64,000 nucleotides of DNA from Strigamia acuminata (Eukaryota; Arthropoda; Chilopoda; Geophilomorpha; Linotaeniidae), in contig OX442315.1 in the NCBI GenBank assembly GCA_949358305.1, positions 10,194,427 through 10,258,426 of the forward strand. The letters run 5' to 3'. The position numbers and the translations under genes are program-made. Of the stretch, positions 19,007 to 29,331 are shown in pieces (the stretch's first letter is position 1; every line of letters begins with the position of its first letter). Under the pieces are notes generated by a model. That model had not been told where the DNA came from. It searched no databases and worked only from the letters and a program-made list of their open reading frames with translations.

Positions 19007-20469
19007 AAAACGGCGTCTCCGACTTCGAAACTCCTCGCTGTTTCCAACAGGGCAGCTGGCGGCAGTAGGCGAGGATTGAGGAGATGCAGGCGAGTTCGCA
19101 TTGTCCGGAGATAGAATTTCTCGGCCGGGGTTCGTTTAGTCGTTGCATGTGGCGTCGTTCTATACGAAAAAAGAAATTGTCGAAGTGAATCAACAAGAGA
19201 TAAGCGCAAATCGATGAATTTCTCCATTTGTCGTTTGAATGTGCCGACAAAGCCTTCCACTGCGCCGTTCGTGGCTGGGTGGTACGGCGGGGAGAAGGTG
19301 TGGCGGATGCCATTTTCTTCCAGAAAGTCTCTAAATTCACTCGACGTAAACTGGGGTCCATTATCCGAATGGACGTGAATTGGCAAGCTGTGCTGGCAAA
19401 ACCAATCTTTTAAAACAGCAATAGTCGCGGCTGCCGTGGTCGACGTCATCGTACGCACTTCACACCATTTGGACTTCGCATCAACTCCCAGCAAGAACAT
19501 TTTGCCGAGGAATGGGCCGGCAAAATCAATGTGTAGGCGGCCCCAAACCTCGTTAGGAATTGGCCATCGGATAGTGTTCGTACGAGGCGGATCGGGCAGC
19601 GCTCGTTGGCAGGCATCGCAGCTTCTCACAGTCCGTTCAATGTCAGCGTCAATGGCTGGCCACCAGACTGTTGACCGTGCCAAAGATTTGGTCCTCACGA
19701 TGCCAAAGTGGCCTGCGTGCAACTCGAGGAGGATCGACGCACGCAAGTCCGCAGGAACAACTAATCTGTCGTGGAGAAAAAGAAATTCGTTATAAATCGA
19801 AAAAGCATCTCGGTGCTTGTAAAAATCCCGCAGTTCCGGTGCCTTCGTTGGCCATCCATTGCGCACACAGAGAAGCACCTGTTGTAAAAGAGGGTCCGCT
19901 GCGTACGCGGATTGCAAGGCAGGTTTCGAGGCAGGAAAATCTGAAACTGAGACCGAAAATAAGGCGTTAATGTCAAAATCACAGTCTTCCGAAGTGTCGA
20001 CGACAGGTTGCGGATTGCGAGATAAGCCGTCCGCGATCGCGTTGTCCACAGCAGGCAGATGCTCGATTTGGTAATCATAAGTGGACAGGAAAATTGCCCA
20101 CCTGTGCAATCGAGCTGCAACAATCTGGTTGCAACCCTTTTTGTCACCAAAAATTGATACGAGCGGTTTGTGGTCCGTTCGCAAAACAAAACGACGACCA
20201 AAAAGGTAATGGTGGAACTTTCTGATGCCATAAATGATGGCATAACCTTCCCGCTCGATCTGCACGTAGTTGCGTTGAGCGGCTGACAACAACGATGAAG
20301 CAAATGCTATTGGTCGGTGCTGTCCAGTCTTGTCACGATGCGATAAAAATGCGCCGACACCGACAGGCGAAGCGTCCACAGTCAGAAACACTTTTTCTTT
20401 CTGGTTGTAATCCCCAGAGCCGAATCGACGGAGACCGACTCGCGCACCTTCAGCCACGTCTTCTCGTGG
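19007..20469 (-). pseudogene. Gypsy G RNase H and integrase block
   Basis: After the X insertion the frame continues VHEKTWLKV, hits a one-base shift near 20430, and resumes with FLTVDASPVGVGAFLSHR (RNase H), LRTDHKPLV and HLPAVDNAIADGLSR. Integrase: zinc-binding HAGHFGIVRTKSLA plus C..C, then HIDFAGPF, VHSDNGPQFTS and PATNGAVEGFVGT carrying the D,D,E residues. It stops at the copia-1 insertion (GDAVFVAE junction). Confidence 0.85.
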
Positions 20470-20473
20470 ACGT

Positions 20474-21048
20474 TGTGACCGTCTGGCCACCTGGGGTGAC
20501 CCACGTCACTGCCACACACCGCCGTGCGGCCCCAAGATCACCCCTGATTGGGGAGAGTGATCTAGCCCGGGGGAAGGAGGGAGCGGAGTGGTGTGGGAGG
20601 AGATGTAGAGAGAGTGCGGACACCGACCAGGACGGTCGTGTGGTAAGAGTTCCAGTTGTAGTCATCGAGGGGACAAGTCTGTCCCGGCTGTGAGGACTCT
20701 GCATCTCCTTCCCATTCACCACAGCGATGCTCAGTATCTGGGTTCTCCACCCAATACAGCCTCCATGAGTGGTCACTGCGGGCTGTAGGTAAGTACAGCA
20801 TGAATGTAAAGTTGAACCGACCACGTCACACATTGGACTCATGCCCAGTGTGTGACGGGTCGGTTGCCGGTGCGGCGTGCCTTCGAGCACCCCTGCAACG
20901 AGTAGCGGGATTCCCCATACCCCTAGACAACGACAATAAAGGCCAACCAACCAATATTGTGGGAATCTCGTTATTATTACGTGAAGTATGCGTCCCTACC
21001 CAGTGTTATTAGTCCCCTAGTTACATTGGCGAGACCATACCAGTCACA
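20474..21048 (+). repeat. Solo-like LTR of gypsy X (copy a), TSD ACGT
   Basis: 575 bp, TGTGACC...CAGTCACA. Flanked on both sides by gypsy G sequence and by ACGT (20470-20473, 21049-21052). Differs from the X 3' LTR (57188-57762) at about three positions. Left of it lies G's RNase H, right of it a second copy of G's RT. Confidence 0.85.
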
Positions 21049-21636
21049 ACGTCCAACCATTCCCACTTTGTATCATCACGAGTGAGTCGGTACAGCGGTT
21101 CAAGCAGAGTCGACAAGTTGCTGATGAAACGGCCGTAGTAATTAACAAGGCCTATGAAGGATTTAAGTGAAGTCACGTCGGTGGGCCGACCAGCATTGCG
21201 CAACGGCGCCAACTTAGACTCGATTGGGGCAATCCCGTGCTTCGAAATGCGGAGGCCGAGGAAGTCGACAGAGTCACACAAAAATTTGCACTTGCCTCGA
21301 TTTAACGTTAAATTCGCTCCGTCGAAGGCGCCGAGTAATGCGTCCAAATTAAGCAGGTGATCCGAGTTCGTTGGGCCAGTAACCGCCGAGTCGTCGATAA
21401 AAGGTTGCGTGTTGCCAACGTCCGCTGTCAAGATGTCCATCGTGCGTTGAAATAATGCAGGAGCGGTCGAAATCCCGTAGAAAAGTCTATTAACCAAAAA
21501 CAAACCCAAATGAGTGTTTATCGTACATAATTCGGAACTGGCAGCGGTCAAACGAAGTTGATTATACGCGTGGTTCATGTCGAGGGTCGAATACGACTCT
21601 CCCCCCGACAAGTTTGCGGCCACGTCGGCAAATAAC
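21049..21636 (-). pseudogene. Second copy of the gypsy G RT segment
   Basis: Corresponds base for base to 57763-58350 with about two substitutions (cgg[c/t]cgt, cga[a/g]atg). Encodes the RT core (NLSGGESYSTLDMNHAYNQL to DDTKWEWLDV) on the minus strand. It is cut by copia-2 at ATAAC and resumes at 28746-28783. Confidence 0.85.
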
Positions 21637-22182
21637 TGTAGCAGAGGAGGAGGAAATTAGCTCGGAATTACGAGCGAAAAATCGAAAACAGAGTCGGAAC
21701 CCGACTCGCAGAGTGCTCGCAAATTCTCGCGCGCAGAATACTCGCGCCGAAAAAGTTTCGAGCAAGATACGGCCGTGCACAAGCACTTATATGCCGTGGA
21801 ATGATGCAAATAGCATATACAAATAATAAAATGATTTAATATAAACAAAATATCTTACATAGTGGTCCAAATCAGGTTGGGAAAAAGGATGGGCAAGCAA
21901 CTCCGTGTGCAGCGCCATCTTGGATTCGAGAGAGAGTGAGTAGCGACACCTTGTGTCGCAATACAACATTGCAAATTAGGAAAATAGTCAAAGTAACTTC
22001 CAAAACTAACAAATGCATGGTGCCTCATGCTAAAATACATAAACAATGACTAAATGACCAAAAATATGATAAACAACTTAAAAGATCGGTAAATAAGCAA
22101 TAATTGAGAAATACACCGGTAAAATGATAATACAAGCCGAATCTGTCTTACATCGACTACAAACACGGTCCGTAGACCAACA
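21637..22182 (-). repeat. copia-2 3' LTR
   Basis: 546 bp, TG...CA. The short stretch 22183-22384 between it and the ORF stop holds only the polypurine tract and 3' UTR. Confidence 0.9.
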
Positions 22183-22384
22183 AATCCCCCCTTCGATGTA
22201 AATAGGTTCGGGGAAATACAGAACAGGTACTGGAATTACAGTGTGTTACGAGAAAATATAAACAATAAAGTTCGAATCACCGAGCCGGGTACTGTCATTG
22301 AAGAACTCTACGGAAGCCCGAATATTCCCACTGGAGCTCGATGATCCTCGATGTCGGGCAAATAAATTAGGAATGTCGATAATT

Positions 22385-25300
22385 TTAGAGTCGGAAGATT
22401 CGCGAGATGAGTGATCGAAGTCGTTCCGAGCCGAGCCATTTTGTAAATATATCGGCGACGTTAAGATCGCCGGGCACTTTTCTGAGCTCGAAACGTCCCG
22501 CCGAATACCACTCCCGCAGCCAATGGAACTTAACGCGAATGTGCTTCGTCTTACTGTTCTCGACGTCATTCGCGGTGAATTGGATAGCGGCAAGTGCGTC
22601 GGAGTAGATGACGGGTCGTGGAACGCGGTCGAGTATCGAACATTCGGAGTATACATGATGCAGCCAATAAAGCTCCTTGACCGTGTCGACTAGGGCAAGA
22701 AATTCGGCCTCCATAGTCGAACAGGCGACTGTGGTTTGCTTGCGGCAAGACCACCCAATTGGCGTGTTCCCGATATAACAAATGTATCCTCCGAAGCTGA
22801 GTGAAGTAGCGGTGTCCGATGCCCACGACGCGTCGGTGTATGCCCACAAAAGTCCAGTCGAACATCCCGATAGTTCAATGCAGTAGTCCGCTGTGTTAGA
22901 CACGTACTGCAGCACTTGAAACAAAGCCTTGATGTGAGCTTGCGTATAACAGGTGTTGAATTGTGAAAGGAATATCACCGAGTACAGGATGTCGGGGCGA
23001 GTTCGAGAGGCCAAAAATAACAGAGATCCAATAAGGGATCGATATGGGAAATCGATTAGGTTTTCTGTCGGTCCTTTTGTGAGCATGGTCCCCGGAGTGA
23101 CTGGAACCTTGACGAGGTTATTAATAACGGTGCCGAACTTCTTTATGATTTTTGCGATGTACGTTCGCTGGCTGATGAATGTTTTGCCAGCGTCACGAAT
23201 GAACTCAACCCCGAGTAGTTTCGTGATGGGTCCCAGATTAACAATCTGAAACTTGGTGCTAATCAGAGTGATGAGACGGTCGAGAACGGAGTCAGTTGCG
23301 TAGAATAGAACGATATCGTCCACGTAGACTAACATTAGCGCCGAAGATCCAAACATGTACACGCAATTGCAGCCAGGAAGTTTGCGGAATCCGAGAGATC
23401 GAAGCGTTTCGTCGAGCTTTTCAAACCACTGTCTTCCCGACTGGTGCAGACCGTAAAGGGATTTTATGAGTAGCCAGACGTTGTTCGGATTTGTACAGGT
23501 TGCCCCAGCCGGGATGCGCATGTACACCTTATGCTCGAGCTCACCGTAAAGGTAAGCGCACTTCACGTCGAGGTGCGCGTCTTTCCAACCTCGGAGAACG
23601 ACGAGCAAACAAAAGAACATCCGAATGAGCACAAAGTTCACTACGGGGCTGAAAACCTCATCGTAGTCGACGCCGAGAGTTTGTCGGAAGCCTTGAGCAA
23701 CAAGGCGGGCGCGGTAACGAGTAATCTTGCCAGCGGCGTCAGATTTCAACTTGAAGATCCACTTGCACCCGAGGATCGTCGTGTCTGGCGGCCTCGGTAC
23801 TTCAACATAAACCTCTCGCTCTTCAAAAGTTCCGAGTTCCTCTGCGATTGCTTCTCTCCATTTCGGAGCATCGTCGAATTTCGGAATTTCGGCGAAAGAT
23901 GCGGGTTCGGTTCGGCAGAGATGAGCCACATGTCGGCCAGGAATCGTTGGCAAAGTGTATTCAATGTTGCCAAAGAAGAAGAGCTCCGGATCGTACTCGA
24001 TGTGATTAAACTGACAATATTTTTCGACGTCTTTACGGGAACGCAGTCGCACATCCGGTTCCGGGAAATAATAAACGTCGGTGTCAATTTTCCCGGGTCT
24101 CTGATCCTTTCTGAGATGCTCTTCACGTTTCCAACCAGCACACGGCGAATCTCCTCCGATATATCTCCACATAAAAGCTGTCTGTCTGGCAGTGGTTGGT
24201 AATACCTCGATACCATGAAGTGGAGCTGGAGACATGGGTCCTGCACCAAAAACTGGAATTGTGTGTTGAAGAACAGAAGTACCCATTGTTCTTCGCGTAG
24301 TCACAAATCTGCTCGGAGAGCCCGGTTGGGATAACGGGGGCGAGGTTTGCGGTGAAGTTTGAGGTGACACATGAGGAGAAGTATAGGTAGACATAGGCAC
24401 AAGGGAAACTTCGTCTATATCATCAACGTCACGATCCGTGTCATCACCCAGATTACTATCGGAGCTTGGCAATCTCAAAGCACACGCCTCAAGAAGTTGT
24501 CGCTCAGGTGTCATAAATTGAGCGGATGCGGCTGAGCTCGAACTTTCTTCCAGCGGAGGCATCTCAGGCTCATCGTCTGACGACGAGTGTTCATCCTCTG
24601 AGTCCGATCCCTTTGGCCAGTCAAGATACTGGATGTTTTCATCAAACGATACAGTCGATTGTGGGAAGTTTTGAACGTTTTCAACCGGGAATTCAAACGT
24701 AGATTGGTGATTCCCGTTGCCATTTCGAATAGACCGGCGATACGATATCCTTTCGTCGATCCTGACATGACATGATTCGGTAATTTTATCATCCAATGGG
24801 TTCCAAATGCGATATCCTCTCGTTCCGACTGCGTATCCGACAACATAGCCCTCCCAGGCACGCATTTGGAGCTTCTTGCGTCCCGGTGCGGTAAAATGCA
24901 CCCAACATTTTGATCCTATTCGTCGTAGATGCCGCAATGAAAGGGCTCGCTGTCGCCACAGGATATAAGGAACCTGATTGTTTAAACGAGAATGTGGAGA
25001 GCGGTTTTTAATGTAGGCGAATGTCACAGCCAATTCGGCCCACAACGCATCCGGGAGTTTGGTCTCGTTTAACACAGCTCTCACGTTTTCGGCCATTGTC
25101 CGGTTGATTCGTTCGGCCGTTCCATTCATAGCGGGTGAATTAGGGTTGGTACGCTGACCTTCGATGCCCTTCTCTCGAAGGTAGTCGAGGAATTCATTCG
25201 ACATGAACTCTCCACCACGGTCAGAACGGATAGCCTTCACACGAGTACTTGCAACGCATTCGATACGGGTGACGAAATCCTTGAATATGCCGAAGACTTG

Positions 25301-27307
25301 AGATTTTTGTGCCATCGGTGTTATCCAACAATATCGCGTGGCGTCGTCAATTATCGTGAATACGAAACGAGCTCCCCCAATGGATGTGGTTTCTGATGGT
25401 CCCCAGACATCCATGTGGAGAAGGTCTAGTGCTTTGGTTGAAATTGGGTTTAAATCCGGCTTGTGTGATTTACGGATTGACTTTGCAAGTCGACAGTCGT
25501 TGCATGCCAACTCCTTGGACACTTCAGCCGGTTCCATCCCGTAGACCTGATCATTGGTTGCCAGAAGACGCATTGACTTGGTGTGGAGGTGGCCAAGACG
25601 ACTATGCCACAGTCCAGTTGCGTCTTTTCTTGATGCCGCAGCAGCAACCGTCTCCTTTTTAGGTGGAGAACTCGTTTTAGGGATGGATGACGTCGGGATT
25701 GACTGAATGACGTCGGAATGGGATGGGACGGAAGGAGGGAGTTGAGCTTGGGTAGGACTTAGGTTCGATAACGGATTAGTAGGAGTTGGGGTCGGAATTT
25801 CGTTCACGACGTCCAAAGATGGCAACTCGATACGAAAATCCGTCATGTGCTCAGTTTTTGTCTTTGACTTCTTTTTCGGTTTCGGAATTGGCTCGAAATC
25901 AACCTCAGAAGTGACCAGCATCTTGACTGGAGTTGTTGGTGCAGGCTGAAGAGTCGGCGAAACCGTTGTCGCAATAGCGGGGGTCACACAAAGTCCATCC
26001 ACGTAATATAATCCAGCCTTTTCCTTCGCCCGGAGAACTGATGAGCGAATGTCGGATTGATAGACATTAACCTCCCCGTCATATATATCAATGTGGAATT
26101 TGTTTCTGTCGATTTTGCTCACGGAGACAAGATTCGCCTCAAAGTTCGGTGCAAATAAGACATTGTGTAGAGTCACAAAACAGTCACAGTTGTCAATCGA
26201 GGTCTGAAGTCGCACGTTACCACGTCCGGTTACTTTGGACTTGCCCTGTCCGAGTTCGATGTCGAATGGCGTAATTTGTTCAAAGTCCGAAAACCACGAT
26301 CGAATATGAGAAATGTGGTCGGTGGCCCCGCAGTCAATGATCCACTCATTTGACTGCATAAAATGTGCAATAGGACGCTCGATGATCTGGGGACAATTGA
26401 CGAAGAAATTTGCATCTCGTCGTGGCCTGGAACTGCCCCGTGGCTTGGGATCCTCCGGCTTCGACGCGTTCTTGTTACTGCGACGGCTCTTACTGCGAGA
26501 GGAGCGTTGGACTTGCGCAGCGGGTGCCTGGCGGTTCTGACCATCGCCTTTCTGATGAGGGCACTTGTTGGCGTAATGTCCGAGTTCTTGACAATTAAAA
26601 CATCGAACCGTCGAAATATCACGCGGAGGTCGGGATTGATTCCGTCGAGATTGACCAGTGTTGGAAGTATGCGCCGATGCTGACTGAGAATTGTTCGTAT
26701 GGATTGATTTGAGGCGCATATACTCGGAGAGAAGCTGTTCGGACACTTTATCCGGTATGAACTGGTCATCTGGCCAATGGTATATGGCAAACGATGCTTG
26801 CGAATACTCGGGCGGAAGGCGGTGTAAGTACTGATACGAATGGTGAACATCTGAGACTGGTTCACCCACCGACTTAAGTTGGCTGGCGTGGTAATCGACG
26901 CGGGCGATGAAATCAGCCATTTCCTCGTTCGGGCCAAGTCGGAGAGCGAGGAAATCCCAGCGCATCGCGGCTTGGCGCGCGCGGGAGCTGGGAGCGTAGA
27001 TCTGCGCCAACTTATCCCAAGATTGTTTAGGTGTATCGCAATTATCAAGGGCCGACTTCTTTGCCTCGGAGACAAAACAGTAAATGAGGCCGAGAGCCTT
27101 GTCTTTCTTGCGCTGATATTTGACTTTCTCCTTTTCCGATGCGGTTTTTAGGTATTCAACTTCCTCGGTTTCCGTCACGTGGTGCCACAATCCTTCTGCT
27201 TTGAGGAGCATTCGCATGCTCCTCTGCCACGAGTCGTAATTCCCTACAGCGAGTACGGGAACTCTGCCGCTGGTCGGATCACTGACTTTTTGCATGATAG
27301 CAGCCAA
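22385..27307 (-). CDS. copia-2 gag-pol polyprotein, intact
   Basis: 1640 codons without interruption. Starts MAAIMQKVSDP at 27307 (second Met four codons later fits the copia-1 start). Gag residues about 1-230; CCHC CFNCQELGHYANKC near 236; protease IIDCGATDHISH near 325, with Cys in place of the usual Ser/Thr after the catalytic Asp; GAG-pre-integrase LWHSRLGHLH near 575; integrase HMDVWGP, RSDRGGEFMS, NGTAERINRT at about 640-780; RT with LVYVDDIVLF near 1270; RNase H YTDASWASD and STMEAEFLALV near 1500-1550. All catalytic positions are present. It would carry out its own reverse transcription and integration in cytoplasmic particles. Confidence 0.92.
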   Translation of the reverse strand: MAAIMQKVSDPTSGRVPVLAVGNYDSWQRSMRMLLKAEGLWHHVTETEEVEYLKTASEKEKVKYQRKKDKALGLIYCFVSEAKKSALDNCDTPKQSWDKLAQIYAPSSRARQAAMRWDFLALRLGPNEEMADFIARVDYHASQLKSVGEPVSDVHHSYQYLHRLPPEYSQASFAIYHWPDDQFIPDKVSEQLLSEYMRLKSIHTNNSQSASAHTSNTGQSRRNQSRPPRDISTVRCFNCQELGHYANKCPHQKGDGQNRQAPAAQVQRSSRSKSRRSNKNASKPEDPKPRGSSRPRRDANFFVNCPQIIERPIAHFMQSNEWIIDCGATDHISHIRSWFSDFEQITPFDIELGQGKSKVTGRGNVRLQTSIDNCDCFVTLHNVLFAPNFEANLVSVSKIDRNKFHIDIYDGEVNVYQSDIRSSVLRAKEKAGLYYVDGLCVTPAIATTVSPTLQPAPTTPVKMLVTSEVDFEPIPKPKKKSKTKTEHMTDFRIELPSLDVVNEIPTPTPTNPLSNLSPTQAQLPPSVPSHSDVIQSIPTSSIPKTSSPPKKETVAAAASRKDATGLWHSRLGHLHTKSMRLLATNDQVYGMEPAEVSKELACNDCRLAKSIRKSHKPDLNPISTKALDLLHMDVWGPSETTSIGGARFVFTIIDDATRYCWITPMAQKSQVFGIFKDFVTRIECVASTRVKAIRSDRGGEFMSNEFLDYLREKGIEGQRTNPNSPAMNGTAERINRTMAENVRAVLNETKLPDALWAELAVTFAYIKNRSPHSRLNNQVPYILWRQRALSLRHLRRIGSKCWVHFTAPGRKKLQMRAWEGYVVGYAVGTRGYRIWNPLDDKITESCHVRIDERISYRRSIRNGNGNHQSTFEFPVENVQNFPQSTVSFDENIQYLDWPKGSDSEDEHSSSDDEPEMPPLEESSSSAASAQFMTPERQLLEACALRLPSSDSNLGDDTDRDVDDIDEVSLVPMSTYTSPHVSPQTSPQTSPPLSQPGSPSRFVTTRRTMGTSVLQHTIPVFGAGPMSPAPLHGIEVLPTTARQTAFMWRYIGGDSPCAGWKREEHLRKDQRPGKIDTDVYYFPEPDVRLRSRKDVEKYCQFNHIEYDPELFFFGNIEYTLPTIPGRHVAHLCRTEPASFAEIPKFDDAPKWREAIAEELGTFEEREVYVEVPRPPDTTILGCKWIFKLKSDAAGKITRYRARLVAQGFRQTLGVDYDEVFSPVVNFVLIRMFFCLLVVLRGWKDAHLDVKCAYLYGELEHKVYMRIPAGATCTNPNNVWLLIKSLYGLHQSGRQWFEKLDETLRSLGFRKLPGCNCVYMFGSSALMLVYVDDIVLFYATDSVLDRLITLISTKFQIVNLGPITKLLGVEFIRDAGKTFISQRTYIAKIIKKFGTVINNLVKVPVTPGTMLTKGPTENLIDFPYRSLIGSLLFLASRTRPDILYSVIFLSQFNTCYTQAHIKALFQVLQYVSNTADYCIELSGCSTGLLWAYTDASWASDTATSLSFGGYICYIGNTPIGWSCRKQTTVACSTMEAEFLALVDTVKELYWLHHVYSECSILDRVPRPVIYSDALAAIQFTANDVENSKTKHIRVKFHWLREWYSAGRFELRKVPGDLNVADIFTKWLGSERLRSLISRIFRL

Positions 27308-28181
27308 GGCGAGACAGAACGCGAAAAATCACAGAAGCGACGAGAGTGGTATTGGCGCACTAAATTCGGAGCACTGACGAACACGATGCACTTCACAACA
27401 CACACACACCTCCCTCGTGGTTCAAAGCGGAAACCGTAAATGGGGCGATTCCTTCTGAAGAAATCAAAAAACCCCCGATAGCCAGTCTGAGAGGGTCCGA
27501 CCGGTTGCCTGGAACCGCGGGAAACCTCACTTGTACCACGACAAGCACTATCGGGGAATACAACGACGCTTGCCCGGATTCGAGCGAAGGGCGCCGAGGA
27601 TACTAAATGTCCCACACCAAAATCCCCCTTAAATCTAACAATAATAATAATACGACCCTGAAAAATAAAGAAGGCGAAATGGAGATTCTGTGTGGGCTGG
27701 TCACCACACCGTCGTGTAGAAAACACGGGTTTGCTCGCTTTTCTCGAAAAAGCGGCTGAAAAGCGCATTCGACCCGAATAAATCGAGGAAAAATCCAAAA
27801 ATCGTCGAAAGATAAATAAATCGACGATACTGTAGACACACCGGGGTGAATACAGCGGGTTTTGCCCGTTTCTAGATGATAACACGCCTCGTCGGCGGTG
27901 ACGAGTCGGAATCTCGGCGAAATCAGCGTTAAATCTGAAAATATAAAGATTTGCCGGAAAATTCGCGTAACCCGCGTAATTTTCGGCAAAGTTAGACAGG
28001 AGAACGTCGGTAGAACGTCGAATGAACGTCTCGAAGACGTTACGAAAACGAAAAGGACGAAAATCGGCGGAAATCGACGTCGGAATCTGAAAATAGGCAA
28101 AAATTTGCCGCGAATCGCGAAAATCGCGAATTTCTTGGCAAAAATTAGTGGAAAGCGTGCTAACAGAGGATAGCAACCACC
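27308..28181 (-). other. copia-2 untranslated leader
   Basis: About 870 bp between primer site and gag, rich in AATTTTCGCG and CGTCG motifs. ORFs seen on either strand here lack protein signatures. Confidence 0.6.
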
Positions 28182-28192
28182 CTCTGCTACCA
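28182..28192 (-). other. copia-2 primer binding site, initiator tRNA-Met 3' end
   Basis: Minus strand TGGTAGCAGAGG starts two nt after the LTR end CTCTGCTACA. Ten bases of LTR end and primer site are complementary to each other around an AATT spacer. Confidence 0.8.
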
Positions 28193-28194
28193 AT

Positions 28195-28740
28195 TGTAGC
28201 AGAGGAGGAGGAAATTAGCTCGGAATTACGAGCGAAAAATCGAAAACAGAGTCGGAACCCGACTCGCAGAGTGCTCGCAAATTCTCGCGCGCAGAATACT
28301 CGCGCCGAAAAAGTTTCGAGCAAGATACGGCCGTGCACAAGCACTTATATGCCGTGGAATGATGCAAATAGCATATACAAATAATAAAATGATTTAATAT
28401 AAACAAAATATCTTACATAGTGGTCCAAATCAGGTTGGGAAAAAGGATGGGCAAGCAACTCCGTGTGCAGCGCCATCTTGGATTCGAGAGAGAGTGAGTA
28501 GCGACACCTTGTGTCGCAATACAACATTGCAAATTAGGAAAATAGTCAAAGTAACTTCCAAAACTAACAAATGCATGGTGCCTCATGCTAAAATACATAA
28601 ACAATGACTAAATGACCAAAAATATGATAAACAACTTAAAAGATCGGTAAATAAGCAATAATTGAGAAATACACCGGTAAAATGATAATACAAGCCGAAT
28701 CTGTCTTACATCGACTACAAACACGGTCCGTAGACCAACA
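28195..28740 (-). repeat. copia-2 5' LTR
   Basis: 546 bp, identical by eye to 21637-22182. Confidence 0.9.
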
Positions 28741-28787
28741 ATAACGGCAACGGATATGAACACAGCAGAACTGCCTTATTGACTCAA
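28741..28787. other. Breakpoint: duplicated G RT joined to clipped X LTR
   Basis: ATAAC (copia-2 target copy) and 38 nt matching 58351-58388 (two substitutions), then a switch within GAC-TCA-AGTC to base 32 of the X LTR. The first 31 bases of that LTR are missing, with no target duplication. Confidence 0.8.
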
Positions 28788-29331
28788 GTCACTGCCACAC
28801 ACCGCCGTGCGGCCCCAAGATCACCCCTGATTGGGGAGAGTGATCTAGCCCGGGGGAAGGAGGGAGCGGAGTGGTGTGGGAGGAGATGTAGAGAGAGTGC
28901 GGACACCGACCAGGACGGTCGTGTGGTAAGAGTTCCAGTTGTAGTCATCGAGGGGACAAGTCTGTCCCGGCTGTGAGGACTCTGCATCTCCTTCCCATTC
29001 ACCACAGCGATGCTCAGAATCTGGGTTCTCCACCCAATACAGCTTCCATGAGTGGTCACTGCGGGCTGTAGGTAAGTACAGCATGAATGTAAAGTTGAAC
29101 CGACCACGTCACACATTGGACTCATGCCCAGTGTGTGACGGGTCGGTTGCCGGTGCGGCGTGCCTTCGAACACCCCTGCAACGGGTAGCGGGATTCCCCA
29201 TACCCCTAGACAACAACAATAAAGGCCAACCAACCAATATTGTGGGAATCTCGTTATTATTACGTGAAGTATGCGTCCCTACCCAGTGTTATTAGTCCCC
29301 TAGTTACATTGGCGAGACCATACCAGTCACA
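28788..29331 (+). repeat. X 5' LTR, first 31 bp missing
   Basis: Matches bases 32-575 of the X LTR with about five substitutions relative to the 3' LTR. The sequence after it (ATTGAGGGCCCTG) is not G DNA, so this is the internal side. No tRNA-like TGG primer site is obvious. Confidence 0.8.

Larger units (their letters stand above)
21637..28740 (-). mobile_element. Ty1/copia element copia-2, intact, TSD ATAAC
   Basis: LTRs 21637-22182 and 28195-28740 (546 bp each, no difference found by eye). ATAAC duplicated at 21632-21636 and 28741-28745. Single intact gag-pol ORF, iMet primer site, polypurine tract GAAGGGGGGATT (complement of 22183-22194). Structure compatible with recent or current activity. 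Confidence 0.92.

Noticed and set aside
20512-21012. ORFs in the X LTR (also at 28784-29295 and 57101-57726)
   Set aside because: Same frames recur only because the LTR recurs; they are read through LTR ends and show no protein signature.
21049-21636. An independent third gypsy element represented by an RT fragment
   Set aside because: It matches 57763-58350 of gypsy G almost exactly and starts at the same base next to an X LTR, so it is a duplicate of G, not another element.
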